DNA from: FEN-1297 sp021817845 | GTDB taxonomy: Bacteria > Bacteroidota > Ignavibacteria > Ignavibacteriales > Ignavibacteriaceae | Assembly (NCBI GenBank): GCA_021817845.1 | Contig: JAKAFW010000001.1 | Coordinates: 62,001-126,000, forward strand | DNA: 64,000 nt | Direction: 5' to 3' | Shown: positions 56,501 to 64,000 of the stretch, one piece after another | Layout of the letters: each line of letters starts with the position of its first letter | Numbering within the stretch: position 1 is the first letter of the stretch | Position numbers and translations under genes: made by a program | Notes under the pieces: generated by a model | Told to the model about the DNA's origin: nothing | Database searches by the model: none | The model's input: the letters and a program-made list of their open reading frames with translations, nothing else

Positions 56501-58134
56501 AAGTCGATAAAATCATTGCAAAGATTAGACATAGTATGCCTGGTGTTACTTTGATCAGCCCTCCTCCTCATCACGATATTTATTCGATTGAAGACTTAAA
56601 ACAATTGATTTTTGATTTGAAGAATATCAATCCAAAAGCGCGTATTAGTGTAAAATTAGTTTCCGAAGTAGGAGTCGGTACTATTGCTGCTGGTGTAGCT
56701 AAAGCTCATGCAGATCATATTTTAATAAGCGGGCATGACGGCGGAACAGGCGCGAGCCCTATTACTTCAATTCAATATGCCGGAACTCCCTGGGAATTAG
56801 GCTTAAGCGAAACTCATCAAACATTAGTTCTTAACGGACTACGCGATCGTGTTTATCTTGCTACTGACGGGCAGTTAAAGACGGGTAAAGATGTTGTTGT
56901 TGCTGCTTTACTCGGCGCCGAAGAGTTTGGATTTTCTACCGCACCGTTGGTAACCCAAGGTTGTATTATGATGCGTAAGTGCCATCTAAACACTTGTCCC
57001 GTTGGAGTTGCTACCCAAGATCCAGAACTTAGACAAAAGTTTACCGGAAAACCGGAGTACGTGATAAACTTTATGTTTTATATTGCTGAAGAAGTCCGCG
57101 AGCTAATGTCACAGTTAGGCTTTAGAAATTTTAATGAATTGATCGGGCAAACTGAGAAGATTATTCCGAAGAGATTAAACAATCATTGGAAAGCCCGTGG
57201 CGTCGATATGAGTAAACCGTTGTTCAAACCGACTCCATTGTATAATACTGATTTTTATAGGACACGCGCTCAGGATCATAAGATTGAAGAACAAATAGAT
57301 CACGAAATTATCAAGCAAGCTCAACCGGCGCTTGATAATGCAATTCCGGTAAAAATTGAAATGCCTGTTAGAAATATTAATCGAACTGTCGGCACCTTAC
57401 TCTCAGGTGAAATCGCTAAACGTTACGGGGCACAAGGTTTGCCGGACGCTACAATAAAAATCTTTATGACCGGAACTGCCGGGCAAAGCTTCGGAACTTT
57501 TCTCGCTCAGGGAATTGAATTACATCTTACCGGAGAATCTAACGATTACACGGGTAAAGGATTATCCGGAGGAAGGTTAATAGTTAAAACTCATCCGAAT
57601 GCTACGTTTGATCCTGGAGAAAATATTATAATCGGAAATACTTGTTTGTACGGTGCTACAAGCGGTGAAGTCTTTATAAACGGCGTTGCAGGAGAAAGAT
57701 TTGCCGTCAGAAATTCCGGGGCTAATGCTGTAATTGAAGGAGTGGGAGATCATGGCTGCGAATATATGACGGGCGGAAGAGTCATAATCCTTGGTCGAAC
57801 CGGTAGAAACTTTGCTGCCGGTATGTCTGGCGGTATCGCTTATATTTGGAACCAAAAGCATGACTTCGATAAGTATTTAAATCATTCTCTCGTAGAGTTG
57901 GAATACCTGGTAAATGAAGATGATATTGATGAGGTTTTTAATTTGGTAAGAAGACATTTTGAGTACACGGGTTCTAAACGTGCAGAATTTATAATTGATA
58001 ACTGGGATATTGAAGTTGAAAATTTCTGGAAGGTAATTCCTGAAGAATACAAGAAAGCACTTGCGAGAATTAAAGAAGAAGAGAAGAAATTGTCTCTGAA
58101 CCCGCATGAATTAAAGGAGGTTGTAAATGGGTAA
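53542..58134 (+). CDS. gltB: Glutamate synthase large subunit
   Basis: A 1,530-residue GOGAT alpha subunit. Class II glutamine amidotransferase: catalytic Cys35 (EHDACGMGF) after a 34-residue propeptide that must be removed. Then the central and FMN domains (GGKSNTGEGGEAEERY; GHDGGTGASPITSIQ), a 3Fe-4S cluster site C1141, C1147, C1152 (CIMMRKCHLNTCPVG) and the C-terminal beta-helix (repeats of G-rich strands). The frame is open to a TTG at 53536; the ATG at 53542 with AGGAGA nine bases before is chosen. It makes glutamate from glutamine and 2-oxoglutarate. gltD overlaps its end by 8 bases. Confidence 0.97.
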   Translation: MEENNFINEQINLSANISTPLKQGMYEPRYEHDACGMGFVADIRGKKSRQIIEKGIEVLNNLEHRGAVGADPFTGDGAGILIQMPDEFMRRVASENNITLPKEGRYGVGVMFLPQNPILRKSVENIVEKIVIDEDQQFLGWRDVPVDPSVPGEGARSTQPFIRHCFIGADKRIKTQNEFERKLYLIRRIIDHRIRTEIKCDRSKYYVPSFSSKVLIYKGMLLAPQMKSFYKDLLSEDMKSAMAMIHMRFSTNTFPTWDLAHPFRMIAHNGEINTLQGNKNWMKAREAVMDSPYYGRDLKRMLPIIMDGQSDSATFDTVLELLVMSGRSLPHAMMMMIPEAWSKNDLMDPDRKAFYEFHATMMEPWDGPAAVVFTDGTVIGATLDRNGLRPARYTITKDNLVILTSEAGTLEIDPENVLSKGKLQPGRMFLLDLNQGKILDDEEVKSEIVKRKPYRQWITENMLKMNHLPTPNQISNANPETLISRQKIFGYTKEDLSIVIPPMASNGEEAIGSMGTDAALAVLSDRPQVLFRYFKQMFAQVTNPPIDSIREELVMELTTYIGPEQNLLDETPKHAHRLELEHPLLSNSQLEKIRHITRGHYKAITISLLFDPDIRHDMRERLDKICNEAVEAVKSGVSLIILSDKGIDERHAAIPSLLAVSGVHQFLIRAGLRTKTGLIIESGEPREVSHFALLCGYGANAINPYLAYETLSDLCKNGFIPVDYKTAKKNFVKAVSKGLFKIFSKMGISTLQSYCGAQIFEAIGLDTEIVNNYFTGTATRIEGLSLEMLEEETTLRHKNAFNPLSDSNTLESGGLYQYRREGEHHLWNPLTISKLQLGTRNSDYKTFKEYTELINNQNKKRVTLRSLFEFDTSGEQIPLNEVEPAAEIVKRFSTGAMSFGSISWEAHTSLAIGMNRIGGKSNTGEGGEAEERYISLPNGDSMRSAIKQIASGRFGVTAHYLVNADDIQIKMAQGAKPGEGGQLPGFKVDKIIAKIRHSMPGVTLISPPPHHDIYSIEDLKQLIFDLKNINPKARISVKLVSEVGVGTIAAGVAKAHADHILISGHDGGTGASPITSIQYAGTPWELGLSETHQTLVLNGLRDRVYLATDGQLKTGKDVVVAALLGAEEFGFSTAPLVTQGCIMMRKCHLNTCPVGVATQDPELRQKFTGKPEYVINFMFYIAEEVRELMSQLGFRNFNELIGQTEKIIPKRLNNHWKARGVDMSKPLFKPTPLYNTDFYRTRAQDHKIEEQIDHEIIKQAQPALDNAIPVKIEMPVRNINRTVGTLLSGEIAKRYGAQGLPDATIKIFMTGTAGQSFGTFLAQGIELHLTGESNDYTGKGLSGGRLIVKTHPNATFDPGENIIIGNTCLYGATSGEVFINGVAGERFAVRNSGANAVIEGVGDHGCEYMTGGRVIILGRTGRNFAAGMSGGIAYIWNQKHDFDKYLNHSLVELEYLVNEDDIDEVFNLVRRHFEYTGSKRAEFIIDNWDIEVENFWKVIPEEYKKALARIKEEEKKLSLNPHELKEVVNG

Positions 58135-59584
58135 ACCGACAGGCTTTAAGGAATATCAAAGGGAGGTGCCAAAAAAGGATCCTATTGCTGAAAGATTAAG
58201 GACTTTTAAGGAATTTGAACATCCATTTAAAGAAGAAACGGCTAAAGTTCAAGCAGCGCGTTGTATGGATTGTGGGATTCCTTTTTGTCACGGCGAAACT
58301 GGCTGCCCGGTTGAGAATTTTATTCCCGAGTGGAATGATTTGGTTTATAAAGGGCACTGGAAAGAAGCTCTTGAAAATCTTCATTCAACAAATAATTTTC
58401 CTGAGTTTACGAGCAGGCTTTGTCCCGCTCCGTGCGAAACAGCTTGTACGCTTGGAATAAATGAGCCGGCAGTTTCAATAAAACATATTGAAAGAACAAT
58501 AATTGATCGCGGGTTTAAGGAAGGTTGGATAAAGCCTCAACGACCAAAAGAGTTATCCGGGAAAAATATTGCTGTAGTTGGCTCAGGACCGACAGGATTA
58601 GCAGCAGCCCAGCAATTGGCAAGAGCCGGTCATTCCGTAACTGTTTTTGAAAAAAATGATAGAATCGGAGGATTGCTCCGTTATGGTATTCCCGATTTTA
58701 AATTAGAAAAATGGATCATAGACCGGCGATTGGATCAGATGATGGCTGAAGGTGTCATCTTTAAAACAAAAGTTAATGTCGGAGTTGATGTCTCAGCTAA
58801 ACAATTAGTTGAAAAGTTTGATGCTGTTATATTGGCAGGCGGTTCTGAAAAACCGCGGGATATAAATATTCCGGGAAGGGAGTTAAAAGGAATTTATTTT
58901 GCAATGGAATTTCTGCCGCTTCAGAATAAAGTGGACGCAGGAGATGAAATTAAAAACCAGATTGTTGCTACTGATAAAAACGTGGTAATTATTGGCGGAG
59001 GCGACACGGGTTCTGATTGTGTAGGTACATCAAACAGGCAAGGCGCAAAATCCGTAACTCAATTAGAAGTACTTCCAATGCCTCCTATAGAAAGAGCTGA
59101 AAGCACTCCCTGGCCATACTGGCCTTTGATGCTTCGTACTTCTTCAAGTCATGAAGAAGGCGCGGATAGAAAATTTAGCATAAATACGAAAAATTTTATC
59201 GGCAATGAAAATGGTGAAGTGAAAGCGTTATTATGCAATGAAGTTAGATTTGAAAATGGAAAATTAAATGATGTTCCGGGAACAGAATTTGAAATTGCTG
59301 CCGACTTAGTTTTAATAGCCGCCGGTTTTGTCCATCCGGTGCACGATGGAATGATAAATGAATTAAAGGAAAGCGGGCTTGAACTTGACACACGCGGAAA
59401 TGTAAAGGCTGTTTTCGGTAATGATGAAAATGCCCACTCAACTTCATTGGGAAAAGTTTTTACTTGCGGTGATATGCGACGTGGACAATCACTAATCGTT
59501 TGGGCAATTTCAGAGGGTAGGAAATGTGCTGCGGCTGTTCATAAAAACTTAACTGAAGTCCTTTCTGAAGAAGCAATTGCATAA
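58127..59584 (+). CDS. gltD: Glutamate synthase small subunit (NADPH oxidoreductase)
   Basis: A 485-residue flavoprotein. N-terminal cluster cysteines at 46, 49, 54, 60 and 99, 103, 107 (CMDCGIPFCH; CPAPCETAC), FAD motif GSGPTGLAAAQQLARAGH, NADPH motif IGGGDTGSDCVG, and the final GDMRRGQSLIVWAISEGR. It feeds electrons from NAD(P)H to GltB. Starts eight bases inside gltB. Last gene of the amino acid run. Confidence 0.97.
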   Translation: MGKPTGFKEYQREVPKKDPIAERLRTFKEFEHPFKEETAKVQAARCMDCGIPFCHGETGCPVENFIPEWNDLVYKGHWKEALENLHSTNNFPEFTSRLCPAPCETACTLGINEPAVSIKHIERTIIDRGFKEGWIKPQRPKELSGKNIAVVGSGPTGLAAAQQLARAGHSVTVFEKNDRIGGLLRYGIPDFKLEKWIIDRRLDQMMAEGVIFKTKVNVGVDVSAKQLVEKFDAVILAGGSEKPRDINIPGRELKGIYFAMEFLPLQNKVDAGDEIKNQIVATDKNVVIIGGGDTGSDCVGTSNRQGAKSVTQLEVLPMPPIERAESTPWPYWPLMLRTSSSHEEGADRKFSINTKNFIGNENGEVKALLCNEVRFENGKLNDVPGTEFEIAADLVLIAAGFVHPVHDGMINELKESGLELDTRGNVKAVFGNDENAHSTSLGKVFTCGDMRRGQSLIVWAISEGRKCAAAVHKNLTEVLSEEAIA

Positions 59585-59839
59585 TTAATTTTTTATGGAA
59601 TAGACTAATTCTTTCCATTATTCCAACATTCCATTACTCCAAAGGGAAATCTTGAGAAAGGTGACTTAGTAATTTTTATTTCATCAATATTTTCTGTCCA
59701 AGATATTTCTCTTAGCAATATGCCCGTCTTAAAAGTGATTCAAAACAAAATATATTAACATTCAAGAGATTCTTTATATTTATATTTGTGTCAGAATTAT
59801 TTATTCTTATCAAGTTTTCCTAAATATTCCAATAAGTCA

Positions 59840-61642
59840 ATGAGACATATATTCAAGTTCCTAAGAATCAATTCAAGAATATACATAAGACGAATAATCC
59901 ATCTTATCTCTTCTAAGGTCGAATTAAGAACTTTCATAATTTTAGCAAGCCTTGTTGTTGGAATATTGTCAGGCTTAGCATCTGCACTACTAAAGAATTT
60001 TGTACACTTTCTCGAAGTTGAGCCGAAAATTTATTTTGATAAATGGGGGATTGCATTTTTACTTTCCTTTACACCGCTTTTAGGAATTGTCTTATCTGTT
60101 TTAGTAGTAAATACTTTCTTCAATGGAAAAATTAGTAAAGGTATATCCAATGTTATCTATATAATCTTGAGGAAATCTTCCGATATACCTAAGGTTGATA
60201 TGTTATCGCATTTTATTACCAGCGGAATAACTGTGGGATTAGGCGGATCGGCGGGATTGGAAGCTCCAATTGTAGTTACTGGTGCAGCGTTTGGCTCGAA
60301 TATAGCAAAAGAATTAAAGTTTAATTATAAGACAAGGACCTTACTATTAGCCTGCGGGTCTGCCGCAGGTATTTCGGCTATATTCAATAGCCCGGTTGGG
60401 GGTGTAATATTCGCTATCGAAGTATTGCTCCCTGAGTTTTCAATACCCTCTTTTATTCCGCTTCTTATAGCTTCTGCATCTGCAGCCGTTGTTTCCAGAT
60501 TCTTGTATAGCGGACAGCTATTTTTTCTGGTCACCCAAGGCTGGGTTTTGAATGCAATACCATTTTATATAATTCTCGGAATCCTCTCCGGGATAATATC
60601 ACTTTATAATATTAAAGCTACTTTTTTAATTGAAGATTATTTTGAGAAAATTAAAAAGCAGTATTCAAGAGCCGTAATAGGCGGACTGCTTCTTTGTTTG
60701 TTAATATTTCTATTTCCTTCGCTCTATGGCGAAGGTTATATTACTATCATGAATTTATTAGCCGGGAATTTTGATAAGATTATTCCTTATAGTTTTTTGA
60801 TGACTGTCTTTGATAAGAACCTTCTACTAATAATTATCGCATTATTGATAATTGTAACTAAAGTCTTTGCTGCGTCTTTTACAATCAGCTCCGGAGGCAA
60901 TGGAGGAATAATTGCTCCGTCATTATTTATCGGAGCTTTTACCGGATTTTTTCTTGCCAAGTTATTAAGCTATTTAGGAATTGCCGATCTTAACTATTCA
61001 AATTTTATTGTAGTGGGAATGGCTGGAGTATTAGCCGGTACTCTTCATGCCCCGCTAACCGGCATATTTTTAATAGCAGAAGTTACCGGTGGGTATATTT
61101 TAGCTGTCCCATTGATGATAGTTACGGCATTATCATTTTTTATATCAAGGCATTTCCATCCAAATTCTATTTATTCTACACCGTTATTTCAGAAGGGAAT
61201 TAAATTTAGATCCGAAAAAGAAAAATACTTTATTCAACAAATAAAAGTCAGTGATTTGATAGAAAGTGATTTCGTTACACTTCAGCCAAATACTACCTTA
61301 AGAAAAATTGTGGATGAAATAATTCACGCTAGAAGAAATTTATTCCCGGTGGTTGATAAAAATAATATAATAGTTGGTATAATTACCTTAGATAATATCA
61401 GAGAAATTATGCTTAACACTGATGTTTATGATGTTATATTGGCATTCGAAATAATGAACCCTGATTTCCATTCAATAGATAGTAATGCAGACATAAATCT
61501 TGTCCTTGAAATGTTTGAAGAACACGATGTTTGGAACTTGGTCGTAACAGATAAAGGGAAGTATTGCGGTTTTATTTCAAAGTCTAATATTTTTAATAAG
61601 TATTTGTCTTCATGGGCGAAACATCAAGGGGAAGAGATATAG
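59840..61642 (+). CDS. ClC-family chloride transporter with CBS domains
   Basis: A 600-residue protein. Ten or more membrane helices with ClC filter segments GLGGSAGLEAPIVVTGA (the Glu is at the external gate position), and SSGGNGGIIAPSLFIGAFTG. Two CBS domains occupy the last 130 residues (DLIESDFVTL; FPVVDKNNIIVGIIT; IMNPDFHSID; WNLVVTDKGKYCGFIS). Whether it is a Cl-/H+ antiporter or channel cannot be read from sequence. The frame is open to a GTG at 59786, but the ATG at 59840 leaves a more usual N-terminus; neither has a clear ribosome site. The 255 bases upstream hold ATTCCA words (59618-59642) and nothing else named. Confidence 0.9.
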   Translation: MRHIFKFLRINSRIYIRRIIHLISSKVELRTFIILASLVVGILSGLASALLKNFVHFLEVEPKIYFDKWGIAFLLSFTPLLGIVLSVLVVNTFFNGKISKGISNVIYIILRKSSDIPKVDMLSHFITSGITVGLGGSAGLEAPIVVTGAAFGSNIAKELKFNYKTRTLLLACGSAAGISAIFNSPVGGVIFAIEVLLPEFSIPSFIPLLIASASAAVVSRFLYSGQLFFLVTQGWVLNAIPFYIILGILSGIISLYNIKATFLIEDYFEKIKKQYSRAVIGGLLLCLLIFLFPSLYGEGYITIMNLLAGNFDKIIPYSFLMTVFDKNLLLIIIALLIIVTKVFAASFTISSGGNGGIIAPSLFIGAFTGFFLAKLLSYLGIADLNYSNFIVVGMAGVLAGTLHAPLTGIFLIAEVTGGYILAVPLMIVTALSFFISRHFHPNSIYSTPLFQKGIKFRSEKEKYFIQQIKVSDLIESDFVTLQPNTTLRKIVDEIIHARRNLFPVVDKNNIIVGIITLDNIREIMLNTDVYDVILAFEIMNPDFHSIDSNADINLVLEMFEEHDVWNLVVTDKGKYCGFISKSNIFNKYLSSWAKHQGEEI

Positions 61643-61649
61643 AGATGGT

Positions 61650-62942
61650 TTATAACTTCCCGCCTTCCTTTTCAACTATTATTGTGTCAGTTGTATCTTT
61701 TTTATAATCGTGCACGTGAAAGTTTCTTAAAGTTATCACGCCATAAATTGCGGCAATTATTGCGGCAAGCCCACTTACCGTTAAACCCCATCTCGGATTT
61801 GCGTGTTCTCCGATCCAGCCTATGATTGGACCTCCGATTGGAGTTGAACCTAAGAAGGCAACAGACCATAAAGACATTACTCTGCTTCTCATTGTAGGAG
61901 CGCTTTCCAATTGGAGCATAGTTTCACCCATGGAAGAAAACCGTATTGAAAAAAATCCGACTATAACCATAGAAAGAATTGCAATATGTAGACTAGGTGA
62001 AATTGCAACTAAAATTACTGCTGATCCAAAAACGAAAATTGTCCTGATCATACTTTTGGGTAATATTTTTTTCCGGCTTGCTGCTGCAAGTCCGCCAAGT
62101 ACAGCACCTATTCCCATTCCGGAGTTCAATAAAGCAAAACCGCTTGCATTGCTATTAAATGTGTATTTTGCTAACAGCGGAAGGTTGACCTGGAATTCGT
62201 ATGTAAATGTGCCGATAATAGCCATCATTATTAATAGATTTAAAAGAAATGGGTTATTTCGGACATATTTAAATCCCTCACGAAGCTGTCCCTTTGCTCG
62301 TTTAATAGGCTCAACAAGATGGAATTCACTATTTTTCATTAAGAAGAGGCAAGCCAAAACTGCAATGTAGGAAATTGCATTTAAGTAGAAACATGAAGCA
62401 AGTCCTGCGCCCGCAATTATGGCACCCGCTATTGCTGGCCCAACTATACGGCTCAAATTAAAGGCAGTAGAAAATAGCGTAACTGCATTGTTTAATTCTT
62501 TTCTACCCACCATCTCAAGGACAAATGTCCTCCGAGTGGGGTTATCAACCGCATTGAAAAGTCCGACTAATGTTGCAAGAATGTAAATCATCCAAAGCTG
62601 AACAGTGTCAGTTGAAACTAAAATAGCTAATATTAGAGCAAGTACACCGGCTCCTGCTTGAGTTATATAAAGTAATTTACGTTTGGAAAAGCGGTCTGCC
62701 AATACACCGCCCATTGGTCCAAAGAAAAGTACAGGCAAAAACTGCAGTGCTGTAACAAGTCCAAGCGCCGTTCCGGAGTTTGTTAATTTTAATACAAGCC
62801 AGGCTTGACCAATCGTTTGCATCCATGTGCCGGTAAGAGAAATACTTTGTCCTATAAAGTACAACCGGTAGTTGCGGATTTTCAGTGATGAAAATGTATT
62901 ACTGTTGAATTTTCTTATCGAGTCAGATAATTGATTGAACAT
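61650..62942 (-). CDS. Major facilitator superfamily transporter
   Basis: A 430-residue exporter-like MFS protein of the MFS_3/EntS-like type: about 12 helices, TWMQTIGQAWLVLKLTNSGTA start, GGVLADRFSKRKLLYITQ (loop 2-3 signature), IIGTFTYEFQVNLPLLA and GSTPIGGPIIGWIGEH. Substrate unknown. It ends eight bases from the ClC gene end (convergent) and lies 13 bases after the AhpD-like gene, with which it may be transcribed. Confidence 0.85.
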   Translation of the reverse strand: MFNQLSDSIRKFNSNTFSSLKIRNYRLYFIGQSISLTGTWMQTIGQAWLVLKLTNSGTALGLVTALQFLPVLFFGPMGGVLADRFSKRKLLYITQAGAGVLALILAILVSTDTVQLWMIYILATLVGLFNAVDNPTRRTFVLEMVGRKELNNAVTLFSTAFNLSRIVGPAIAGAIIAGAGLASCFYLNAISYIAVLACLFLMKNSEFHLVEPIKRAKGQLREGFKYVRNNPFLLNLLIMMAIIGTFTYEFQVNLPLLAKYTFNSNASGFALLNSGMGIGAVLGGLAAASRKKILPKSMIRTIFVFGSAVILVAISPSLHIAILSMVIVGFFSIRFSSMGETMLQLESAPTMRSRVMSLWSVAFLGSTPIGGPIIGWIGEHANPRWGLTVSGLAAIIAAIYGVITLRNFHVHDYKKDTTDTIIVEKEGGKL

Positions 62943-62955
62943 TTGCGAATAATTT

Positions 62956-63564
62956 TTAATTTATAGCAACAGACAATCCGCGCACTATTGCAGCCAACCT
63001 AACCGCATCAAATATTCTTGCTTCGGAGGAGCCTGCCTGTCCGTTAGGCAATCCGTATTTTCTAACTGATTCCTCGTGAGAGTTAACGCATGACTCGCAT
63101 CCGTTTACCGCCGAAACTGCAAGGCTTATCAATTCAAATAATTCTTTTCCCAATACCGGGCTCATCATAATGTTCATCTTTATTCCGGCGGGCATGTTTT
63201 GGTAATTTTCATTGCTGTTTTTTATAAAGTGTTTGAACCGGTAGAAAACATTATTTACTGCCAGCGTTGAAGCGCATGCATAAGCCTCGGCAATTTCTGC
63301 CCCATTTGCGCCGTTAGCTTTAGCGTGATTTGTAAATGCTTCGATTAAGATTTTATTTCGTTCATTAACTGAAATAGCAAGCGCTATTAAATATGCTTCT
63401 TTGCTGTTTAAGTTTTCTGAATTAAGAGTGTTCTTAAGATTTATTCTTAAGTCTCTAATATATTTTATTTCCCCTTCAACCATTATTTCTAAGACAGGGA
63501 AGTGACCATTTTCATCTATTCCCAAATCTTTAAGTAAATCAATTTTAGTTTCATTCATCGACAT
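62956..63564 (-). CDS. AhpD-like/carboxymuconolactone decarboxylase-family protein
   Basis: A 202-residue protein with the AhpD redox motif C156-x2-C159-x3-H163 (NGCESCVNSHE) in the second half and a related helical repeat (EAYACASTLAVNNVFYRF) in the first. AhpD reduces the peroxiredoxin AhpC or acts as a peroxidase itself. The neighbour upstream on the same strand is a peroxiredoxin, which supports this. The stretch PNGQAGSS after KYGL (about 172-180) looks like an insertion relative to the family and is encoded by a GC-rich palindrome (63031-63050). AGAGGGAA precedes the start; MSMN offers two ATGs. Confidence 0.85.
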   Translation of the reverse strand: MSMNETKIDLLKDLGIDENGHFPVLEIMVEGEIKYIRDLRINLKNTLNSENLNSKEAYLIALAISVNERNKILIEAFTNHAKANGANGAEIAEAYACASTLAVNNVFYRFKHFIKNSNENYQNMPAGIKMNIMMSPVLGKELFELISLAVSAVNGCESCVNSHEESVRKYGLPNGQAGSSEARIFDAVRLAAIVRGLSVAIN

Positions 63565-63709
63565 AAAAATTCCCTCTGTAATTTATTAGTTAGAAAGTTT
63601 TTATACAAATAATTATAGTTATGTAAAAATATAATTTAATATAGAAAAGATCCCGATTTGTCATTCCCACGAAACCTGTCTTGATAATATATTCAACTTA
63701 ACACATAAT

Positions 63710-63741
63710 AATTCTGCCACGAATTAATTCGTGGCAGAATT
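63710..63741. repeat. Perfect 32-base palindrome
   Basis: AATTCTGCCACGAATT and its exact reverse complement AATTCGTGGCAGAATT stand back to back, with no loop. It lies between the peroxiredoxin (minus) stop and the AhpD-like gene (minus). No T tract adjoins it, so a typical intrinsic terminator is unlikely; an operator for a dimeric regulator or a dispersed palindrome fits better. Confidence 0.7.
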
Positions 63742-63796
63742 TGAAAATATAGCCAAAGATAATCCATCCCTTTCGGGCAATGAATTATTTTTTTAA

Positions 63797-64000
63797 TTAA
63801 GCCACATGTATTGTATCTTGCCCTTTTTCCCAATTACACGGACAGAGCTCATCTGTTTGAAGCGCATCAAGGACACGTAAAACTTCTTTTACATTTCTAC
63901 CGACGTTCAGATCATTAGCACTAACCCATCTGATGATTCCTTGCGGATCAACGATGTGCGTTACTCTGTATGCAACTTTCTCATTTGCTTCAAGAATTCC
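63797..64000 (-). CDS. ahpC: Peroxiredoxin (AhpC/2-Cys type), C-terminal part
   Basis: The window ends inside this gene. The 67 visible residues (GILEANEKVAYRVTHIVDPQ, then GIIRWVSANDLNVGRNVKEV and LRVLDALQTDELCPCNWEKG) are the C-terminal part of an AhpC-type peroxiredoxin; the resolving cysteine lies in DELCPCNW. It reduces hydroperoxides; the AhpD-like protein downstream on the same strand may regenerate it. The peroxidatic cysteine is beyond the window. Confidence 0.93.
   Translation of the reverse strand, partial: GILEANEKVAYRVTHIVDPQGIIRWVSANDLNVGRNVKEVLRVLDALQTDELCPCNWEKGQDTIHVA

Noticed and set aside
1..64000. CRISPR array, prophage, rRNA or complete insertion sequence
   Set aside because: No regularly spaced direct repeats, phage structural genes, rRNA or intact transposase were seen anywhere in the window.

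Overview
The window is AT-rich chromosomal DNA from a free-living Bacteroidota/Chlorobi-type bacterium, most likely a member of the Ignavibacteria. The pointers are: a secreted protein ending in a Por/type IX sorting domain with the NYPNPFNPTT signature typical of that group; a b6-like cytochrome b with fused C-terminal haem domains beside a Rieske protein; many PAS-rich kinases; and low-GC codon use. The taxonomic call is inference; there is no rRNA gene in the window.

Layout. 1-4934: assimilatory sulfate reduction (cysD end, cysN, siroheme sulfite reductase, cysG-type siroheme synthase). 5059-6936: a BtuB-like TonB-dependent receptor. 7077-10600: de novo NAD synthesis (nadB-nadC-nadA). 10844-16416: two-component signalling, with a four-PAS hybrid kinase facing a small cluster of secreted protein, membrane protein, kinase and receiver. 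16949-19089: a HAO-like octahaem cytochrome c coupled by an ATGA overlap to an eight-helix membrane protein that is an internal duplication with paired histidines. 19311-20096: a decayed 5'-truncated kaiC. 20120-23986: chemoreceptor and a secreted beta-propeller-like protein. 23987-25036: a gene-free kilobase with a structured repeat and an IS110-type transposase relic. 25037-27552: PAS kinase, receiver and a receiver fragment. 27568-31081: GH63 glucosidase and an SDR dehydrogenase. 31129-33611: minimal Rieske/cytochrome b-c complex. 34182-36351: membrane acyltransferase-like protein and ruvB. 36470-40856: phnD-phnC-phnE transporter, pstB and phoU. 40885-42665: TetR regulator and very small membrane proteins. 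43136-59584: a long run ilvB-ilvN-ilvC-leuB-leuA-leuC-leuD-cimA-nitrilase-gltB-gltD. 59840-64000: ClC transporter, MFS transporter, AhpD-like protein and the end of a peroxiredoxin.

How they work together. The 43-60 kb run links pyruvate-derived branched-chain amino acid synthesis (isoleucine through citramalate) to glutamate supply by GOGAT; ilvD and a transaminase are not in the window. The sulfur genes make sulfide from sulfate and the sirohaem needed for it. The bc-type complex and the octahaem cytochrome/membrane pair are respiratory.

Most interesting: (1) a 45-50 nt element present three times (about 10.7, 22.5 and 24.3 kb), all in the same orientation, folding as a hairpin with an invariant 8-nt bulge, a variable loop and wobble-preserving changes; (2) the octahaem cytochrome paired with a duplicated four-histidine membrane protein, which looks like an electron-transfer module of unusual composition; (3) fossils: kaiC with an in-frame stop, an IS110 N-terminus with a preceding long inverted repeat, and a receiver domain cut at its phospho-acceptor site; (4) a GC-rich palindrome that seems to sit in-frame inside the ahpD-like gene.
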